From: Eubacterium sp.
GTDB taxonomy: Bacteria > Bacillota > Clostridia > Lachnospirales > Lachnospiraceae
Direction of reading: 5' to 3'
NCBI GenBank assembly: GCA_017406925.1
Contig: JAFQXO010000002.1
Coordinates: 1-64,000, forward strand
Length of the DNA: 64,000 nt
Below are positions 36,698-46,256 of the stretch, one piece after another. Made by a program: the position numbers and the translations under genes. A model generated the notes under the pieces. It did not search any database, had not been told where the DNA came from, and was given only the letters and a program-made list of their open reading frames with translations. Numbering within the stretch: the first letter of the stretch is position 1; every line of letters starts with the position of its first letter.

Positions 36698-37768
36698 TTA
36701 CTCCTCTACTGGTGCAATCAAATCGTCGTCTGAATCTTTCTGATCTTTAGCATCATCAGTCGCTGCCTCTTCCTCATCGCCAAGATAGAAGTTGCGAACC
36801 TGCTTTTCAACTTCTTCCATAACTTCTGGGTGCTCTATGAGGAATGTCTTTGCAGTCTCACGTCCTTGGCCTATCTTCTCGTCGTTAAACGCATACCATG
36901 AGCCACTCTTGTTGATTACTCCACAGTTAGCAGCCAAATCAAGAAGATCACCTTCCTTGGAAATACCTTTTCCAAAGATAATATCAAACTCTGCTTCTTT
37001 GAACGGAGGCGCTATCTTATTCTTAACGACCTTAACTCTAGCTCTGTTTCCAATCATCTCTCCTTGGTTCTTGAGATTCTCTATACGTCTAACATCTAAT
37101 CTAACTGATGCATAGAACTTTAACGCTCTACCACCTGTAGTTGTTTCTGGATTACCGAACATAACGCCAATCTTTTCACGAAGCTGGTTGATAAATATAA
37201 CTGTACATCCAGTTTTATTCATAAAACCTGCAAGCTTACGCATAGCCTGTGACATCAATCTAGCATGTTGACCCATATGCGAATCACCCATGTCCCCGTC
37301 AATCTCTGACTTAGGAACGAGTGCTGCAACCGAATCGACAACAATAATATCAACAGCTCCTGATCTAACCATAGTCTCAGTGATTTCCAAAGCCTGCTCA
37401 CCATAATCTGGCTGAGAAATATATAGATTATCAACATCCACACCTATGGCTCTAGCGTATACTGGATCTAGTGCATGCTCAGCGTCGATAAAGCCTGCAA
37501 CGCCTCCCTGCTTTTGAACCTCAGCAATCATATGCAATGCAACAGTCGTCTTACCACTAGACTCTGGTCCATATATCTCGATGATACGTCCCTTAGGAAT
37601 ACCACCCTGACCAAGTGCCAAGTCCAAACTTAGTGATCCTGTAGGATAAGTCTCAACCTTCATCTCATACGCTGGGTCTCCTAATTTCATAATGGAGCCC
37701 TTACCATGAGCCTTTTCAATCTGCGAAATCGCAGCGTCTAATGCTTTTACTTTCTCTTCTTTATTCAT
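36698..37768 (-). CDS. recA: Recombinase RecA
   Basis: Strand-exchange ATPase and SOS co-protease. Walker A GPESSGKT, the [12 protein letters not shown] and [20 protein letters not shown] loop motifs, and an acidic C-terminal tail are present. It is 356 aa. The promoter carries a perfect LexA box just downstream of the -10. recX follows in the same transcript. Confidence 0.99.
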   Translation of the reverse strand: MNKEEKVKALDAAISQIEKAHGKGSIMKLGDPAYEMKVETYPTGSLSLDLALGQGGIPKGRIIEIYGPESSGKTTVALHMIAEVQKQGGVAGFIDAEHALDPVYARAIGVDVDNLYISQPDYGEQALEITETMVRSGAVDIIVVDSVAALVPKSEIDGDMGDSHMGQHARLMSQAMRKLAGFMNKTGCTVIFINQLREKIGVMFGNPETTTGGRALKFYASVRLDVRRIENLKNQGEMIGNRARVKVVKNKIAPPFKEAEFDIIFGKGISKEGDLLDLAANCGVINKSGSWYAFNDEKIGQGRETAKTFLIEHPEVMEEVEKQVRNFYLGDEEEAATDDAKDQKDSDDDLIAPVEE

Positions 37769-37789
37769 AGTTTATTCCTTTCCTTAAAT

Positions 37790-37803
37790 CGAACTTATGT
37801 TCG
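37790..37803. promoter_or_regulatory. LexA (SOS) box upstream of recA
   Basis: CGAACTTATGTTCG is a perfect palindrome matching the Gram-positive LexA/DinR consensus GAACN4GTTC. It lies between the recA -10 and its ribosome site, where bound LexA would block transcription. Confidence 0.93.
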
Positions 37804-37813
37804 CCCTGTAATT

Positions 37814-37842
37814 ATAATATACAAAAAGTGTATGAATGTCAA
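37814..37842 (-). promoter_or_regulatory. recA promoter
   Basis: TTGACA (37837-37842), 17 bases, TATTAT (37814-37819) on the minus strand, followed by the LexA box. Confidence 0.75.
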
Positions 37843-37904
37843 CCGATAAATCCGTTTTTGTCCAAATAAAATTATACAATGCACTCAAACAATATGCAAC
37901 ATTT

Positions 37905-37933
37905 AAAATGCGAGGCACAAAACCTCGCATTTT
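37905..37933 (-). terminator. Terminator after the aminotransferase gene
   Basis: AAAATGCGAGG (37905-37915) pairs with CCTCGCATTTT (37923-37933), an 11-bp perfect stem ending in T-rich sequence. Confidence 0.9.
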
Positions 37934-37951
37934 ACTTTGTATTATTTAATT

Positions 37952-39226
37952 CTACTTTTCTAATGTCGCTATCTTCGTACATACAGCCAAGATATGAGTC
38001 GCCTCTTTTAGTTCCTCGGCTGTCACGTATGTTGGAGCAATCCGAATATTAGAATCGTCCGGATCATTGCCATATGGATATGTGGCACCAGCACCAGTTA
38101 AAACTAACCCTGCTTCCTTACACATATTTACTACTTTCTTGGCGCAGCCATTCTCAACGTTAAGTGAAATGAAATATCCACCGTTAGGCTTCGTCCATGT
38201 AGCTATCTCACACGGAGCAAGTTCTTCTTCCAACACATTTAATACTGTCTCAAACTTAGCGCGAATCAACTCGCCGTGTTTTTGCATATGAGACTTCAAG
38301 CCACCAAAGTCCTTGAAGAACCATGCATGTCTAAGCTGATTAATCTTGTCGTGACCGATAGTCTGAACTTGCATCATCTTTATAATGTAATCTTTGTTTT
38401 CTTTAGAAGTTCCTAGCGCTGCTATTCCAGCTCCTGGGAAAGTAATCTTAGATGTCGAACAAAACTCATACACCAAATTAGGATTTCCTGCTTTCTCACA
38501 CTCATCTAAAATACTTAATATCTCATCTTGTGAATCTGCTTCATCGTATAAGTGATGTATAGCATATGCGTTATCCCAATATATTCTAAAGTCATTTGCC
38601 TTTGGTCTAAGGTTTGCAAATCTTTTAACAACCTCGTCCGAATAACTTGTTCCTGTAGGATTTGAATACTTAGGAACACACCAGATACCCTTAATAGAAT
38701 CGTCGTTGGCTACTAATTCCTCAACCATATCCATATCAGGACCATTCTCATCCATAGGAATATTGATCATCTCAAAACCAAAATGCTCAGTAATCTTAAA
38801 ATGTCTATCATATCCTGGAACTGGACATAGCCATTTAACAGTATCCAACTTACACCAAGGTGTTGAACCGTTAACTCCGTGAGTATATGCCCTAGCAATG
38901 TTATCGTGCATAATGTTCAAACTAGCATTTCCAAAAACAATAACATTATTAGGATCTGTATTCATCATGTCGGCCATCAGTTTCTTTGCCTCTGGCACAC
39001 CATCTAGCACGCCATAGTTTCTGCAATCAACTCCGTCGACAGATGTTATATCACTGCTCGAATTAATCACATCTAGCATTGGCATAGAAAGTTCTAACTG
39101 GTCTGCGCCAGGCTTTCCTCTTGCCATGTTAAGAGTGATATTCTCCTCACAAATACCTTGATACTCTCGTTTTAAGTTTTCAAGTTCTGCATTAAGTTCT
39201 TCCGAACTCATACTTTTATATGACAT
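37952..39226 (-). CDS. PLP-dependent aspartate aminotransferase, subgroup Ic type
   Basis: 424 aa. Fold type I aminotransferase of the group containing corynebacterial AspT. LNMARGKPGADQLELS near the start, YSNPTGTSYS, the PLP-lysine region STSKITFPGAGIA, and C-terminal NIRIAPTYVT are visible. It probably interconverts aspartate and oxaloacetate. The start is the ATG at 39226 with GGAGG four bases away; the longer open frame would overlap pgsA. Last gene of the yicC-gmk-rpoZ-rimO-pgsA run. Confidence 0.85.
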   Translation of the reverse strand: MSYKSMSSEELNAELENLKREYQGICEENITLNMARGKPGADQLELSMPMLDVINSSSDITSVDGVDCRNYGVLDGVPEAKKLMADMMNTDPNNVIVFGNASLNIMHDNIARAYTHGVNGSTPWCKLDTVKWLCPVPGYDRHFKITEHFGFEMINIPMDENGPDMDMVEELVANDDSIKGIWCVPKYSNPTGTSYSDEVVKRFANLRPKANDFRIYWDNAYAIHHLYDEADSQDEILSILDECEKAGNPNLVYEFCSTSKITFPGAGIAALGTSKENKDYIIKMMQVQTIGHDKINQLRHAWFFKDFGGLKSHMQKHGELIRAKFETVLNVLEEELAPCEIATWTKPNGGYFISLNVENGCAKKVVNMCKEAGLVLTGAGATYPYGNDPDDSNIRIAPTYVTAEELKEATHILAVCTKIATLEK

Positions 39227-39236
39227 ATATCCTCCA

Positions 39237-39803
39237 CTACTGTTTAAGTACTTCTTTATTCTTTGCCACGTACTCAATCATTGAAATCACTGTTAGCGCC
39301 AGTGAAATCCAAATCAAAGCCCAAGTGATGTAAATGAACACTGGATGATTGATATCCAATAGCACAAAAATAATCATAAACATCGAAAAAGCTGTCTTGA
39401 ACTTTCCTGACCATCCTGCAGCGAGTACTAATCCTTGCTCAGCCGCAATAATTCTAAAGCCACTGATGAAAATCTCACGCGCAACGATGATGATAACCAC
39501 CCACGCTGGAATCAGCACATTAAAAGGTGTCTTACCATCTGCTCCGACAAGTGGCGTACACATACAAATCATTGCGGAGCACACCAAAAGCTTGTCCGCC
39601 AATGGGTCTGCAAATTTACCAAAGTTTGTAACTAAGTTTCTTCTTCTCGCAATCTGCCCATCGAAAAAGTCAGTGAGCGATGCGATAATGAATATGCCCA
39701 GGGCAATGTAATTGTGATACGGAATAGTTGGGATCAATAAAATCGCAACAAAAATCGGTATCAAAATTACTCGAATAATTGTAAGTTTGTTTGCTAAGTT
39801 CAT
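39237..39803 (-). CDS. pgsA: CDP-diacylglycerol-glycerol-3-phosphate 3-phosphatidyltransferase
   Basis: Makes phosphatidylglycerol phosphate in the membrane. 188 aa with about four to five membrane segments and the CDP-alcohol phosphotransferase motif DFFDGQIAR...GKFADPLADK. The sequence MNLANKLTIIRVILIPIFV is the typical PgsA start. It is 9 bp after rimO. Confidence 0.93.
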   Translation of the reverse strand: MNLANKLTIIRVILIPIFVAILLIPTIPYHNYIALGIFIIASLTDFFDGQIARRRNLVTNFGKFADPLADKLLVCSAMICMCTPLVGADGKTPFNVLIPAWVVIIIVAREIFISGFRIIAAEQGLVLAAGWSGKFKTAFSMFMIIFVLLDINHPVFIYITWALIWISLALTVISMIEYVAKNKEVLKQ

Positions 39804-39812
39804 AAATTCCTC

Positions 39813-41141
39813 CTAATCAACTGGTTTGCCGATTAAATCATACTCATTAGTTCCAGTGACTTTCACATTGACGAAGTCACCAGTCATCAATTCTCTGTCA
39901 GTAACAACAAATATATTGCTATCCACTCCCGGAGCATCCATATATGTTCTAGCAATATATGCATTCTCCTGTGGAATTTTTCCTTCTATTATAGATGTGA
40001 ATTCTTTACCAATATAATCCTCAGCGCGCTCAAAAACGATATTCTGCTGAAGTGTCATCAATTCGTCACGCCTAGTTTCCTTTATGACTTCGTCAATCTG
40101 ATTAGACATCCTTGCAGCTGGCGTTCCTTCTTCTGCTGAATAAGTGAACACTCCAAGCCTCTCGAATTTCATTTCAGAAACGAAATCTTTTAAGATTTGA
40201 TGGTCTTCTTCGGTCTCACCTGGGAAACCTGTAATCAGTGTGGTTCGGATGACTATATCTGGAATCTTATTTCGTAATTGGGAAATCTTCTCGCGTATCT
40301 CGTCTCCAGTCGTCTGTCGTCCCATCGCTTTTAAAATATCATTGCTCGCATGCTGAATCGGAATATCTATATAATGGCAAACCTTTTCATTGGTAGCCAT
40401 CTCCTCTATCAACTCGTCATAAACATCTTCTGGATAACAGTAAAGAATTCTTATCCACTCAATACCACTGATGTTTGAAATCTCACGAATCAACTTATGG
40501 AGTGATTTCTCACCATATAAATCCGTGCCATACATAGTAGTTTCTTGAGCGACAAGAATAATTTCCTTTATTCCTTGCTCCGCAATAAGCTTAGCTTCTC
40601 TAACTAAATCTTCCATAGGAACAGATCTAAAATCTCCTCTGACATATGGAATGATGCAATATGTGCAATGCTTCTCGCATCCCTCTGCAATTTTGAGATA
40701 ACTGTAGCTATTATAAGGTGTGATATTTCTTGGCGATTTTGTTCCTGCCAAAAAGCCCACATCCTTCATGCAAGTAATATGCGACTTTTCATCAAAAAAC
40801 TCATCGATTGCTTTAACTATATCCTCAAAGGCAGATGTTCCAATACAAATATCAATCTCTGGAATCTCCTCAGGGATTTCTTCATAGTAGCGTTCAGCCA
40901 AGCAACCGCAAAGCACTAATGCCTTACAAGCTCCTTCTGTCTTATACTGTGCCATCTCAAAAATAGTGTTAATACTCTCTTCTTTGGCATCATGTATAAA
41001 GCAACAACTATTGATAATAATCACATCAGCCTCGGACTCATTGTCAGTAAACTCGTAACCAGCCTCATGCATAAGTCCCACGATGTGTTCAGAATCAACT
41101 AAATTCTTATCACAGCCTAGCGAAACTAAAAATACTTTCAT
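39813..41141 (-). CDS. rimO: Ribosomal protein S12 methylthiotransferase RimO
   Basis: Radical-SAM enzyme that methylthiolates an Asp of S12. The N-terminal UPF0004 domain starts KVFLVSLGCDKNLVDSE. The radical-SAM cluster motif is CEKHCTYC, followed by IPYVRGDFRS, and there is a C-terminal TRAM domain. SLGCDKNLVDSE separates RimO from MiaB. It is 442 aa. It begins at the base after the rpoZ stop with a weak ribosome site, so it is probably coupled. Confidence 0.95.
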   Translation of the reverse strand: MKVFLVSLGCDKNLVDSEHIVGLMHEAGYEFTDNESEADVIIINSCCFIHDAKEESINTIFEMAQYKTEGACKALVLCGCLAERYYEEIPEEIPEIDICIGTSAFEDIVKAIDEFFDEKSHITCMKDVGFLAGTKSPRNITPYNSYSYLKIAEGCEKHCTYCIIPYVRGDFRSVPMEDLVREAKLIAEQGIKEIILVAQETTMYGTDLYGEKSLHKLIREISNISGIEWIRILYCYPEDVYDELIEEMATNEKVCHYIDIPIQHASNDILKAMGRQTTGDEIREKISQLRNKIPDIVIRTTLITGFPGETEEDHQILKDFVSEMKFERLGVFTYSAEEGTPAARMSNQIDEVIKETRRDELMTLQQNIVFERAEDYIGKEFTSIIEGKIPQENAYIARTYMDAPGVDSNIFVVTDRELMTGDFVNVKVTGTNEYDLIGKPVD

Positions 41142-41387
41142 TTACTCGTCAACGATGTCTTCACCGATAATCTTGAGCTCACCGTCATAAAGTTCCTCAA
41201 CTGCTGTTGAGAGAGCCTTTTCCTTAGGTTCAGCCTTTACCATTGGCGTACGGCCATCCACTATCTGTCTAGCTCTCTTTGAAGTAGCCATAACGATAGA
41301 GTATCTGCTCTGTACAATAGGTGTATCGCCTTCCTTTACGTCCTTATTCGCAATGTCCATTAAGTCTGTGTATGATGGATGTAACAT
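41142..41387 (-). CDS. rpoZ: RNA polymerase omega subunit
   Basis: 81 aa. HPSYTDLM near the N-terminus, the helix SRYSIVMATSKRARQI and a following Ala-rich helix (KALSTAVEELYDG) fit Firmicutes omega. The ATG follows GGAGG that lies in the last codons of gmk. The gmk-rpoZ pairing is standard. Confidence 0.95.
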   Translation of the reverse strand: MLHPSYTDLMDIANKDVKEGDTPIVQSRYSIVMATSKRARQIVDGRTPMVKAEPKEKALSTAVEELYDGELKIIGEDIVDE

Positions 41388-42014
41388 TTAATTCTCCTCC
41401 TGAAATTTCTTTATATCATTAGTAATCTCTTCGACCTTAATGCCTTCCGGCAATGAGACCTCCAAGCCTTCTACTACTTTGTTGACGTCTGCGGCGCATA
41501 CGTCAATGTCATCATTGATTATGAAATAATCATAATACTGCATAGCATCAATCTCCATGACAGACTTCTCAAGTCGATTCTTGATAACTTCATCTGACTC
41601 AGTTTGTCTGCCAGTAAGTCTCTCATGCAATACTGCCGCTGATGGCGGAAGCAAAAATACCATTATAGTATCTGGCATCTTTTCCTTCACCTGCTTAGCA
41701 CCTTCTGACTCAATCTCAAGAATGACATTGTAGCCAGCCTCAAGTTGTTCTTCGACATACTTGCGTGGTGTGCCATAATAATTGCCAACGTAGTTTGCAT
41801 ACTCTAAAAGTTCATCGTCGGCAATCATCTTTTTAAATGTATCCTGATCCACGAAGAAATAATGTTTACCGTGAGATTCATTCTCGCGGGGATCTCTCGT
41901 CGTGGCGGAAACCGAAATTTTGTAATTGTCGTATTTTTCAAGCAACGTCTCGACAGTCTTGCCCTTGCCAACTCCCGAGAAACCTGAAATCACTAAAAGT
42001 TTTCCTCTAGCCAT
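41388..42014 (-). CDS. gmk: Guanylate kinase
   Basis: GMP to GDP kinase. SATTRDPRENESHGKHYFF, YVGNYYGTP and the DYFIINDD region are diagnostic. It is 208 aa. The P-loop reads SGFSGVGKGKTV, with one residue more than the usual GVGKGTV, which is unusual. It is 6 bp after yicC. The small remA/DUF370 gene that often separates yicC and gmk in Firmicutes is absent. Confidence 0.95.
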   Translation of the reverse strand: MARGKLLVISGFSGVGKGKTVETLLEKYDNYKISVSATTRDPRENESHGKHYFFVDQDTFKKMIADDELLEYANYVGNYYGTPRKYVEEQLEAGYNVILEIESEGAKQVKEKMPDTIMVFLLPPSAAVLHERLTGRQTESDEVIKNRLEKSVMEIDAMQYYDYFIINDDIDVCAADVNKVVEGLEVSLPEGIKVEEITNDIKKFQEEN

Positions 42015-42020
42015 AACAAC

Positions 42021-42899
42021 CTACTCTATGTTTTGAATCTGCTCGCGCACTTTCTCGATGCTAGTCTTCAACTCAATAGCACATTCAGCGATTTCCGCAT
42101 CTGTTGTCTTCGACAATGTTGTATTAGCTTCGCGGTTAAGCTCCTGCGCAATAAAATCGAGTTTTCTACCAATAGCACCATCCAAATCAAATGTATCTTT
42201 CATAGCCTTCACGTGACTGTGAAGTCTAACTATTTCTTCGTCCACACTAATCTTGTCAGCAAACATTACAATTTCCTGAGCGATGCGAGCATCGTCAATG
42301 TCTGCGTCATCCAAAAGTTCGTGAACTCTCTCGTCTATTTTTTCTCTGTACTCGTCGACAATCCTTGGACTTCTCTCCTCAACAAAACAAACATGCTTTT
42401 CAATCTCATCGAGTTTTTCAAGAATGTCATTCTTAAGTCTTTCGCCCTCTGCGATGCGTGAATCTGTAAGCGTTGATGCAGCCTCGTCGATAGCCTTCAA
42501 GACTAATGACTTAACCACTTCCTCGTCATCATCTGCGCTCTCAATAGTTACGACATCAGGGCTTCTCATAATGTAGCTTGTTTTAACATCATTTTCTATA
42601 TCGAGTTCTTTGCTAATCTGACCAAAGCACTCATAGTACTCTTTTGCTAAAACAGGGTTGTAACGAACATTCTCGTCACCTACACCAAGGTTTTCATACG
42701 AAATATATACATCTACCTTTCCACGTTCAACAAAACGCTTCATTTCATTTCTGATATCAGCGTCTAGGTAGTTCAATTTTCTAGGAATTCTAAGACCTAA
42801 TTCTAGATATCTGTGATTGACAGATTTAATCTCAACAGAGACTTTGCGATCGCCTTCTGATACTTCAGTTCTGCCAAACCCAGTCATGCTCTTAATCAT
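42021..42899 (-). CDS. yicC: YicC/YloC family endoribonuclease
   Basis: 292 aa starting MIKSMTGFGR, then EIKSVNHRYLE and RGKVDVYI; the C-terminus ends FIAQELNREANTTLSK with NxxREANT-type conserved residues. YicC proteins are implicated in RNA turnover as endoribonucleases. First gene of a six-gene operon, from a promoter divergent to rqcH. Confidence 0.93.
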   Translation of the reverse strand: MIKSMTGFGRTEVSEGDRKVSVEIKSVNHRYLELGLRIPRKLNYLDADIRNEMKRFVERGKVDVYISYENLGVGDENVRYNPVLAKEYYECFGQISKELDIENDVKTSYIMRSPDVVTIESADDDEEVVKSLVLKAIDEAASTLTDSRIAEGERLKNDILEKLDEIEKHVCFVEERSPRIVDEYREKIDERVHELLDDADIDDARIAQEIVMFADKISVDEEIVRLHSHVKAMKDTFDLDGAIGRKLDFIAQELNREANTTLSKTTDAEIAECAIELKTSIEKVREQIQNIE

Positions 42900-42936
42900 A
42901 AAAATTCACCTATTTTCTCCCATAAATATTCACTTT

Positions 42937-42966
42937 ATTATAGTGCAAAACGGCATATATCGTCAA
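42937..42966 (-). promoter_or_regulatory. Probable yicC operon promoter
   Basis: TTGACG (42961-42966), an 18-base spacer, TATAAT (42937-42942) on the minus strand. The -35 abuts the divergent rqcH -35. Confidence 0.7.
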
Positions 42967-42967
42967 G

Positions 42968-42996
42968 TTGACTAAATGCCCAAATACTTATAAAAT
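42968..42996 (+). promoter_or_regulatory. Probable rqcH promoter
   Basis: TTGACT (42968-42973), 17 bases, TAAAAT (42991-42996), followed by TTGGAGG and the rqcH ATG. Confidence 0.72.
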
Positions 42997-43028
42997 TATG
43001 AAGAAAAGCGACGTTTTGGAGGACATAA

Positions 43029-44771
43029 ATGGCATTTGACGGAAGTGCTGTGGCAGCTTTAGTTCATGAGTTTAATGAGAAGCTTTTACAGGGTCGAATA
43101 ACCAAAATTCAACAGACAGAAAAAGACGAATTAACCATCACGATTAAAACTTATGATGGTCAATTTTTGTTGCAAATTTCTAGTAATGCATCACTTCCAC
43201 TAATATATTTAACAGACATCAAAAAACCTGCCCCACTTGTGGCCCCAAACTTTTGTATGCTATTGAGAAAACATATTAACTCTGGTTTTATCGAGGAGAT
43301 ATCTCAACCATCTCTAGAACGCGTAATTGACTTTAAGATTCGCCATTTAGATGACTTGGGTGATGTATGTTACAAACACTTAATCGTTGAGTTGATGGGT
43401 AAGCATTCCAATATCATCTTTACTGACGATAAAGGAATGATCCTAGACTCTATCAAACATATTAATGCAGTTATGAGTTCAGTTCGCCAGGTTATGCCTG
43501 GAAAAGAATATTTCATTCCTGATTCACTCACCAAGTTGAATCCACTAGATGCAACTCGAGATGATTTCTTTAAAAATGTCTTCTCCAAGCCTATGGAACT
43601 TGCCAAGGCAATATACTCAACATATGCAGGTATCAGTCCAATTGTGGCCGAGGAGATTTGCTACGAGGCCAACATTGATTCATCTACTAGTGCTTCCGCT
43701 TTTGTGGAAGGCGATCAAAACCTTGTTTGGATGAAGTTTTACCAATGGATGAATCATATCAAGAACGGCGAATTTAATCCTGTTATGTATGAGAAGGACG
43801 ATCTTCCTTCTGACTTTAGCGCAAATACTTTAGAATGTTATAAAGATATGGACGAAGTCCAATATAATTCGATGAGCGAACTTATTTATGACTTCTATAG
43901 AAAGCGTGACGTTTCAAATCGTATGCGTCAAAAATCAGCAGATTTAAAAAAGATTATTAATACTTGCCTAGAGCGTGAGAATAAGAAATATAATATTCAA
44001 CTTAAGCAGTTAAAAGATACCGAGAAGAAAGATAAGTTCAAGGTATATGGTGATATTCTAACTACTTATGGTTATGAAATCGAACAGGGAACTAAAGAAT
44101 ATAAAACTACCAATTTCTATAACGGTGAGGAGATTACTATTCCGCTTGATACTTCTATCACTCCTATTGAGAATGCCAAAAAGTATTTCAACAAATATGC
44201 GAAGATGAAAAGAACATATGAAGCTCTTATAGATATAACCAAAGAAACCAAGGCTTCTATAGACTATTTAGAGTCAATAAGCGTGGCTTTAGATATGTCA
44301 GAAACTGTAGATGATATTTCTGCAATTAATTCCGAGCTACAACAGACTGGTTTTATCAAGAAGCATGTCAACAAAAAGAAAAAGGCATCAGAAAAAAGTA
44401 AACCTTTGCACTTCGTCTCCTCTGACGGGCTTGATATGTTTGTCGGTAAGAATAATATTCAAAACGAAGAGCTCACATTCAAAGTTGCAAATGGTTCTGA
44501 CTGGTGGTTCCATGCCAAGGAAATCCCTGGTTCTCATGTAATCGTTAGAGCTAACAACCAAGAACTACCCGATGCAACTTTCGAGGAAGCTGCTAGATTG
44601 GCCGCTCACTTTTCAAAAGGCTCAAACCAGAACAAAGTTGAGATTGACTACGTCAAAAAGAAAGAGGTAAAAAAAGTGCCCGGCGCAATGCCAGGCTTTG
44701 TAATATATCATACTAACTATTCAATGACTGTGAGTCCTGATATCTCAGGAATAAAAGAAATCGAAGATTAA
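43029..44771 (+). CDS. rqcH: Ribosome quality control factor RqcH (NFACT family)
   Basis: Binds stalled 50S subunits and adds C-terminal alanine tails. 580 aa. The NFACT-N domain begins MAFDGSAVAALVHEFNEKLLQGRITKIQQ. A central coiled coil covers about 290-440, and the NFACT-R domain near residues 455-560 has GKNNIQNEELTFK and WWFHAKEIPGSHVI. An older name is fibronectin-binding protein A. It has its own promoter and terminator. Confidence 0.94.
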   Translation: MAFDGSAVAALVHEFNEKLLQGRITKIQQTEKDELTITIKTYDGQFLLQISSNASLPLIYLTDIKKPAPLVAPNFCMLLRKHINSGFIEEISQPSLERVIDFKIRHLDDLGDVCYKHLIVELMGKHSNIIFTDDKGMILDSIKHINAVMSSVRQVMPGKEYFIPDSLTKLNPLDATRDDFFKNVFSKPMELAKAIYSTYAGISPIVAEEICYEANIDSSTSASAFVEGDQNLVWMKFYQWMNHIKNGEFNPVMYEKDDLPSDFSANTLECYKDMDEVQYNSMSELIYDFYRKRDVSNRMRQKSADLKKIINTCLERENKKYNIQLKQLKDTEKKDKFKVYGDILTTYGYEIEQGTKEYKTTNFYNGEEITIPLDTSITPIENAKKYFNKYAKMKRTYEALIDITKETKASIDYLESISVALDMSETVDDISAINSELQQTGFIKKHVNKKKKASEKSKPLHFVSSDGLDMFVGKNNIQNEELTFKVANGSDWWFHAKEIPGSHVIVRANNQELPDATFEEAARLAAHFSKGSNQNKVEIDYVKKKEVKKVPGAMPGFVIYHTNYSMTVSPDISGIKEIED

Positions 44772-44804
44772 AAAACTCCGGAGGATAAACCTTCCGGAGT
44801 TTTT
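44771..44804. terminator. Bidirectional terminator, rqcH / glgA
   Basis: AAAAACTCCGGA (44771-44782) pairs with TCCGGAGTTTTT (44793-44804) between convergent genes. Confidence 0.9.
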
Positions 44805-44805
44805 A

Positions 44806-46245
44806 TTATGCTAATTCGTCATACAAGTCTTCATACTGTTTCGCTGAAGCCTTCCACGAATAGTCTTGCTTCATTGCCCTGGCAACCATCAAATTCCAAT
44901 TCTTTTTATTCTGATAGTAAATCGTTTCAGCATATCTGATAGTTCCCATCATCTCATGTGCGTTGTAATTGGCAAATGAGAATCCTGTTCCAGTATTTTC
45001 AAACTCATTGTATGGAATAACCGTATCTTTCAGGCCACCAGTCTCTCTGACGATAGGAAGTGTTCCATATCTGAGACTCATCAATTGGCTCAAGCCACAA
45101 GGTTCGAACAACGATGGCATAAGGAATGCATCGCACGCTGCATAAATCTTGTGAGAGAGCGCGTCGTCATAACAAATGTTAGCCGAGAAGTCCTTCTCAT
45201 ACTTCCAATCGAAATGGCGGAACATATTTTCATAACGCTCCTCGCCTGTTCCCAAAACAACAAACTGTACATTATCGTGACAAAGTTCATCGAGGACGCA
45301 AGCAACCAAATCGAGACCCTTCTGATCAGTAAGTCTTCCAACCATACCAATCATCATCTTGTTCTCATCCTCTGTAAGTCCCAACTCTCTTTGAAGAGCT
45401 AGTTTGTTTTTAGCCTTCTCTTTTCTAAAGTTTAAAGTATTAAAGTTGTATGGAATCATTTCGTCTTTAGACGGATTATAGATATTGTAATCTATTCCAT
45501 TGACGATACCTACCAAGTCTCCACTTCTCGCACTCATTAGTCCATCAAGACCTTCGCCGTAGAATGGAGTTTTAATCTCTTCGGCATATGTTTTGCTGAC
45601 AGTTGTAATCTTGTCTGCATATACGATTCCACCCTTAAGAATATTGGCATCATCGTAATCGCGAAGCTTATCTGTTGTGAAATAGTATTCAGAAAGACCT
45701 GCGATATCCTTGATAGTAGGAACATCCCAAACACCTTGGAACTTCAAGTTATGAATAGTCATTATCGACTTTATTCCACGATAAAACTCGCCATATGCAA
45801 AACTATCTTTCAAGTAAACTGGAATAAGCCCCGTCTGCCAATCGTGGCAATGAATGATATCTGGTTTGAAATCTAATATAGGCAACGCTGACAAAACTGC
45901 CCTAGAAAAGAACGCAAACTTTTCAATATCATATCTTACATTGCTGTAAGGCATTGGTCCACCAAAATAATATTCGTTATCAATGAAATAATAAGTTACT
46001 CCTTGATACTTCATTTCAAGCAAACCAACATATTGGCGACGCCAATTCAAATCCATATAAAAATGATTGACATATGTCATCTTCTTTTTCCACTTTTCAT
46101 CAATGCACATATAGTTAGGAACGATAACTCTAACGTCGCATTCCTTTGAATTGAAGAACTTAGGCAATGTGCCTACTACGTCTGCCAATCCTCCTGTCTT
46201 GATAAATGGAACACATTCAGATGCCGCGAATAAAATCTTTTTCAT
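44806..46245 (-). CDS. glgA: Glycogen synthase (ADP-glucose type)
   Basis: Glycosyltransferase family 5, 479 aa. It begins KILFAASECVPFIKTGGLADVVG with the KTGGL nucleotide-sugar motif. HDWQTGLIP, IMIGMVGRLTDQKGLD and PSLFEPCGLSQL are conserved. It adds glucose from ADP-glucose to glycogen. It follows the SseB-FHA gene by 11 bp; no other glg genes are nearby. Confidence 0.95.
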   Translation of the reverse strand: MKKILFAASECVPFIKTGGLADVVGTLPKFFNSKECDVRVIVPNYMCIDEKWKKKMTYVNHFYMDLNWRRQYVGLLEMKYQGVTYYFIDNEYYFGGPMPYSNVRYDIEKFAFFSRAVLSALPILDFKPDIIHCHDWQTGLIPVYLKDSFAYGEFYRGIKSIMTIHNLKFQGVWDVPTIKDIAGLSEYYFTTDKLRDYDDANILKGGIVYADKITTVSKTYAEEIKTPFYGEGLDGLMSARSGDLVGIVNGIDYNIYNPSKDEMIPYNFNTLNFRKEKAKNKLALQRELGLTEDENKMMIGMVGRLTDQKGLDLVACVLDELCHDNVQFVVLGTGEERYENMFRHFDWKYEKDFSANICYDDALSHKIYAACDAFLMPSLFEPCGLSQLMSLRYGTLPIVRETGGLKDTVIPYNEFENTGTGFSFANYNAHEMMGTIRYAETIYYQNKKNWNLMVARAMKQDYSWKASAKQYEDLYDELA

Positions 46246-46256
46246 AATGCCTCCAA

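Noticed and set aside
39227..39277. 17-codon extension of the aminotransferase
   Set aside because: It would overlap pgsA and skip the GGAGG that precedes the ATG at 39226.
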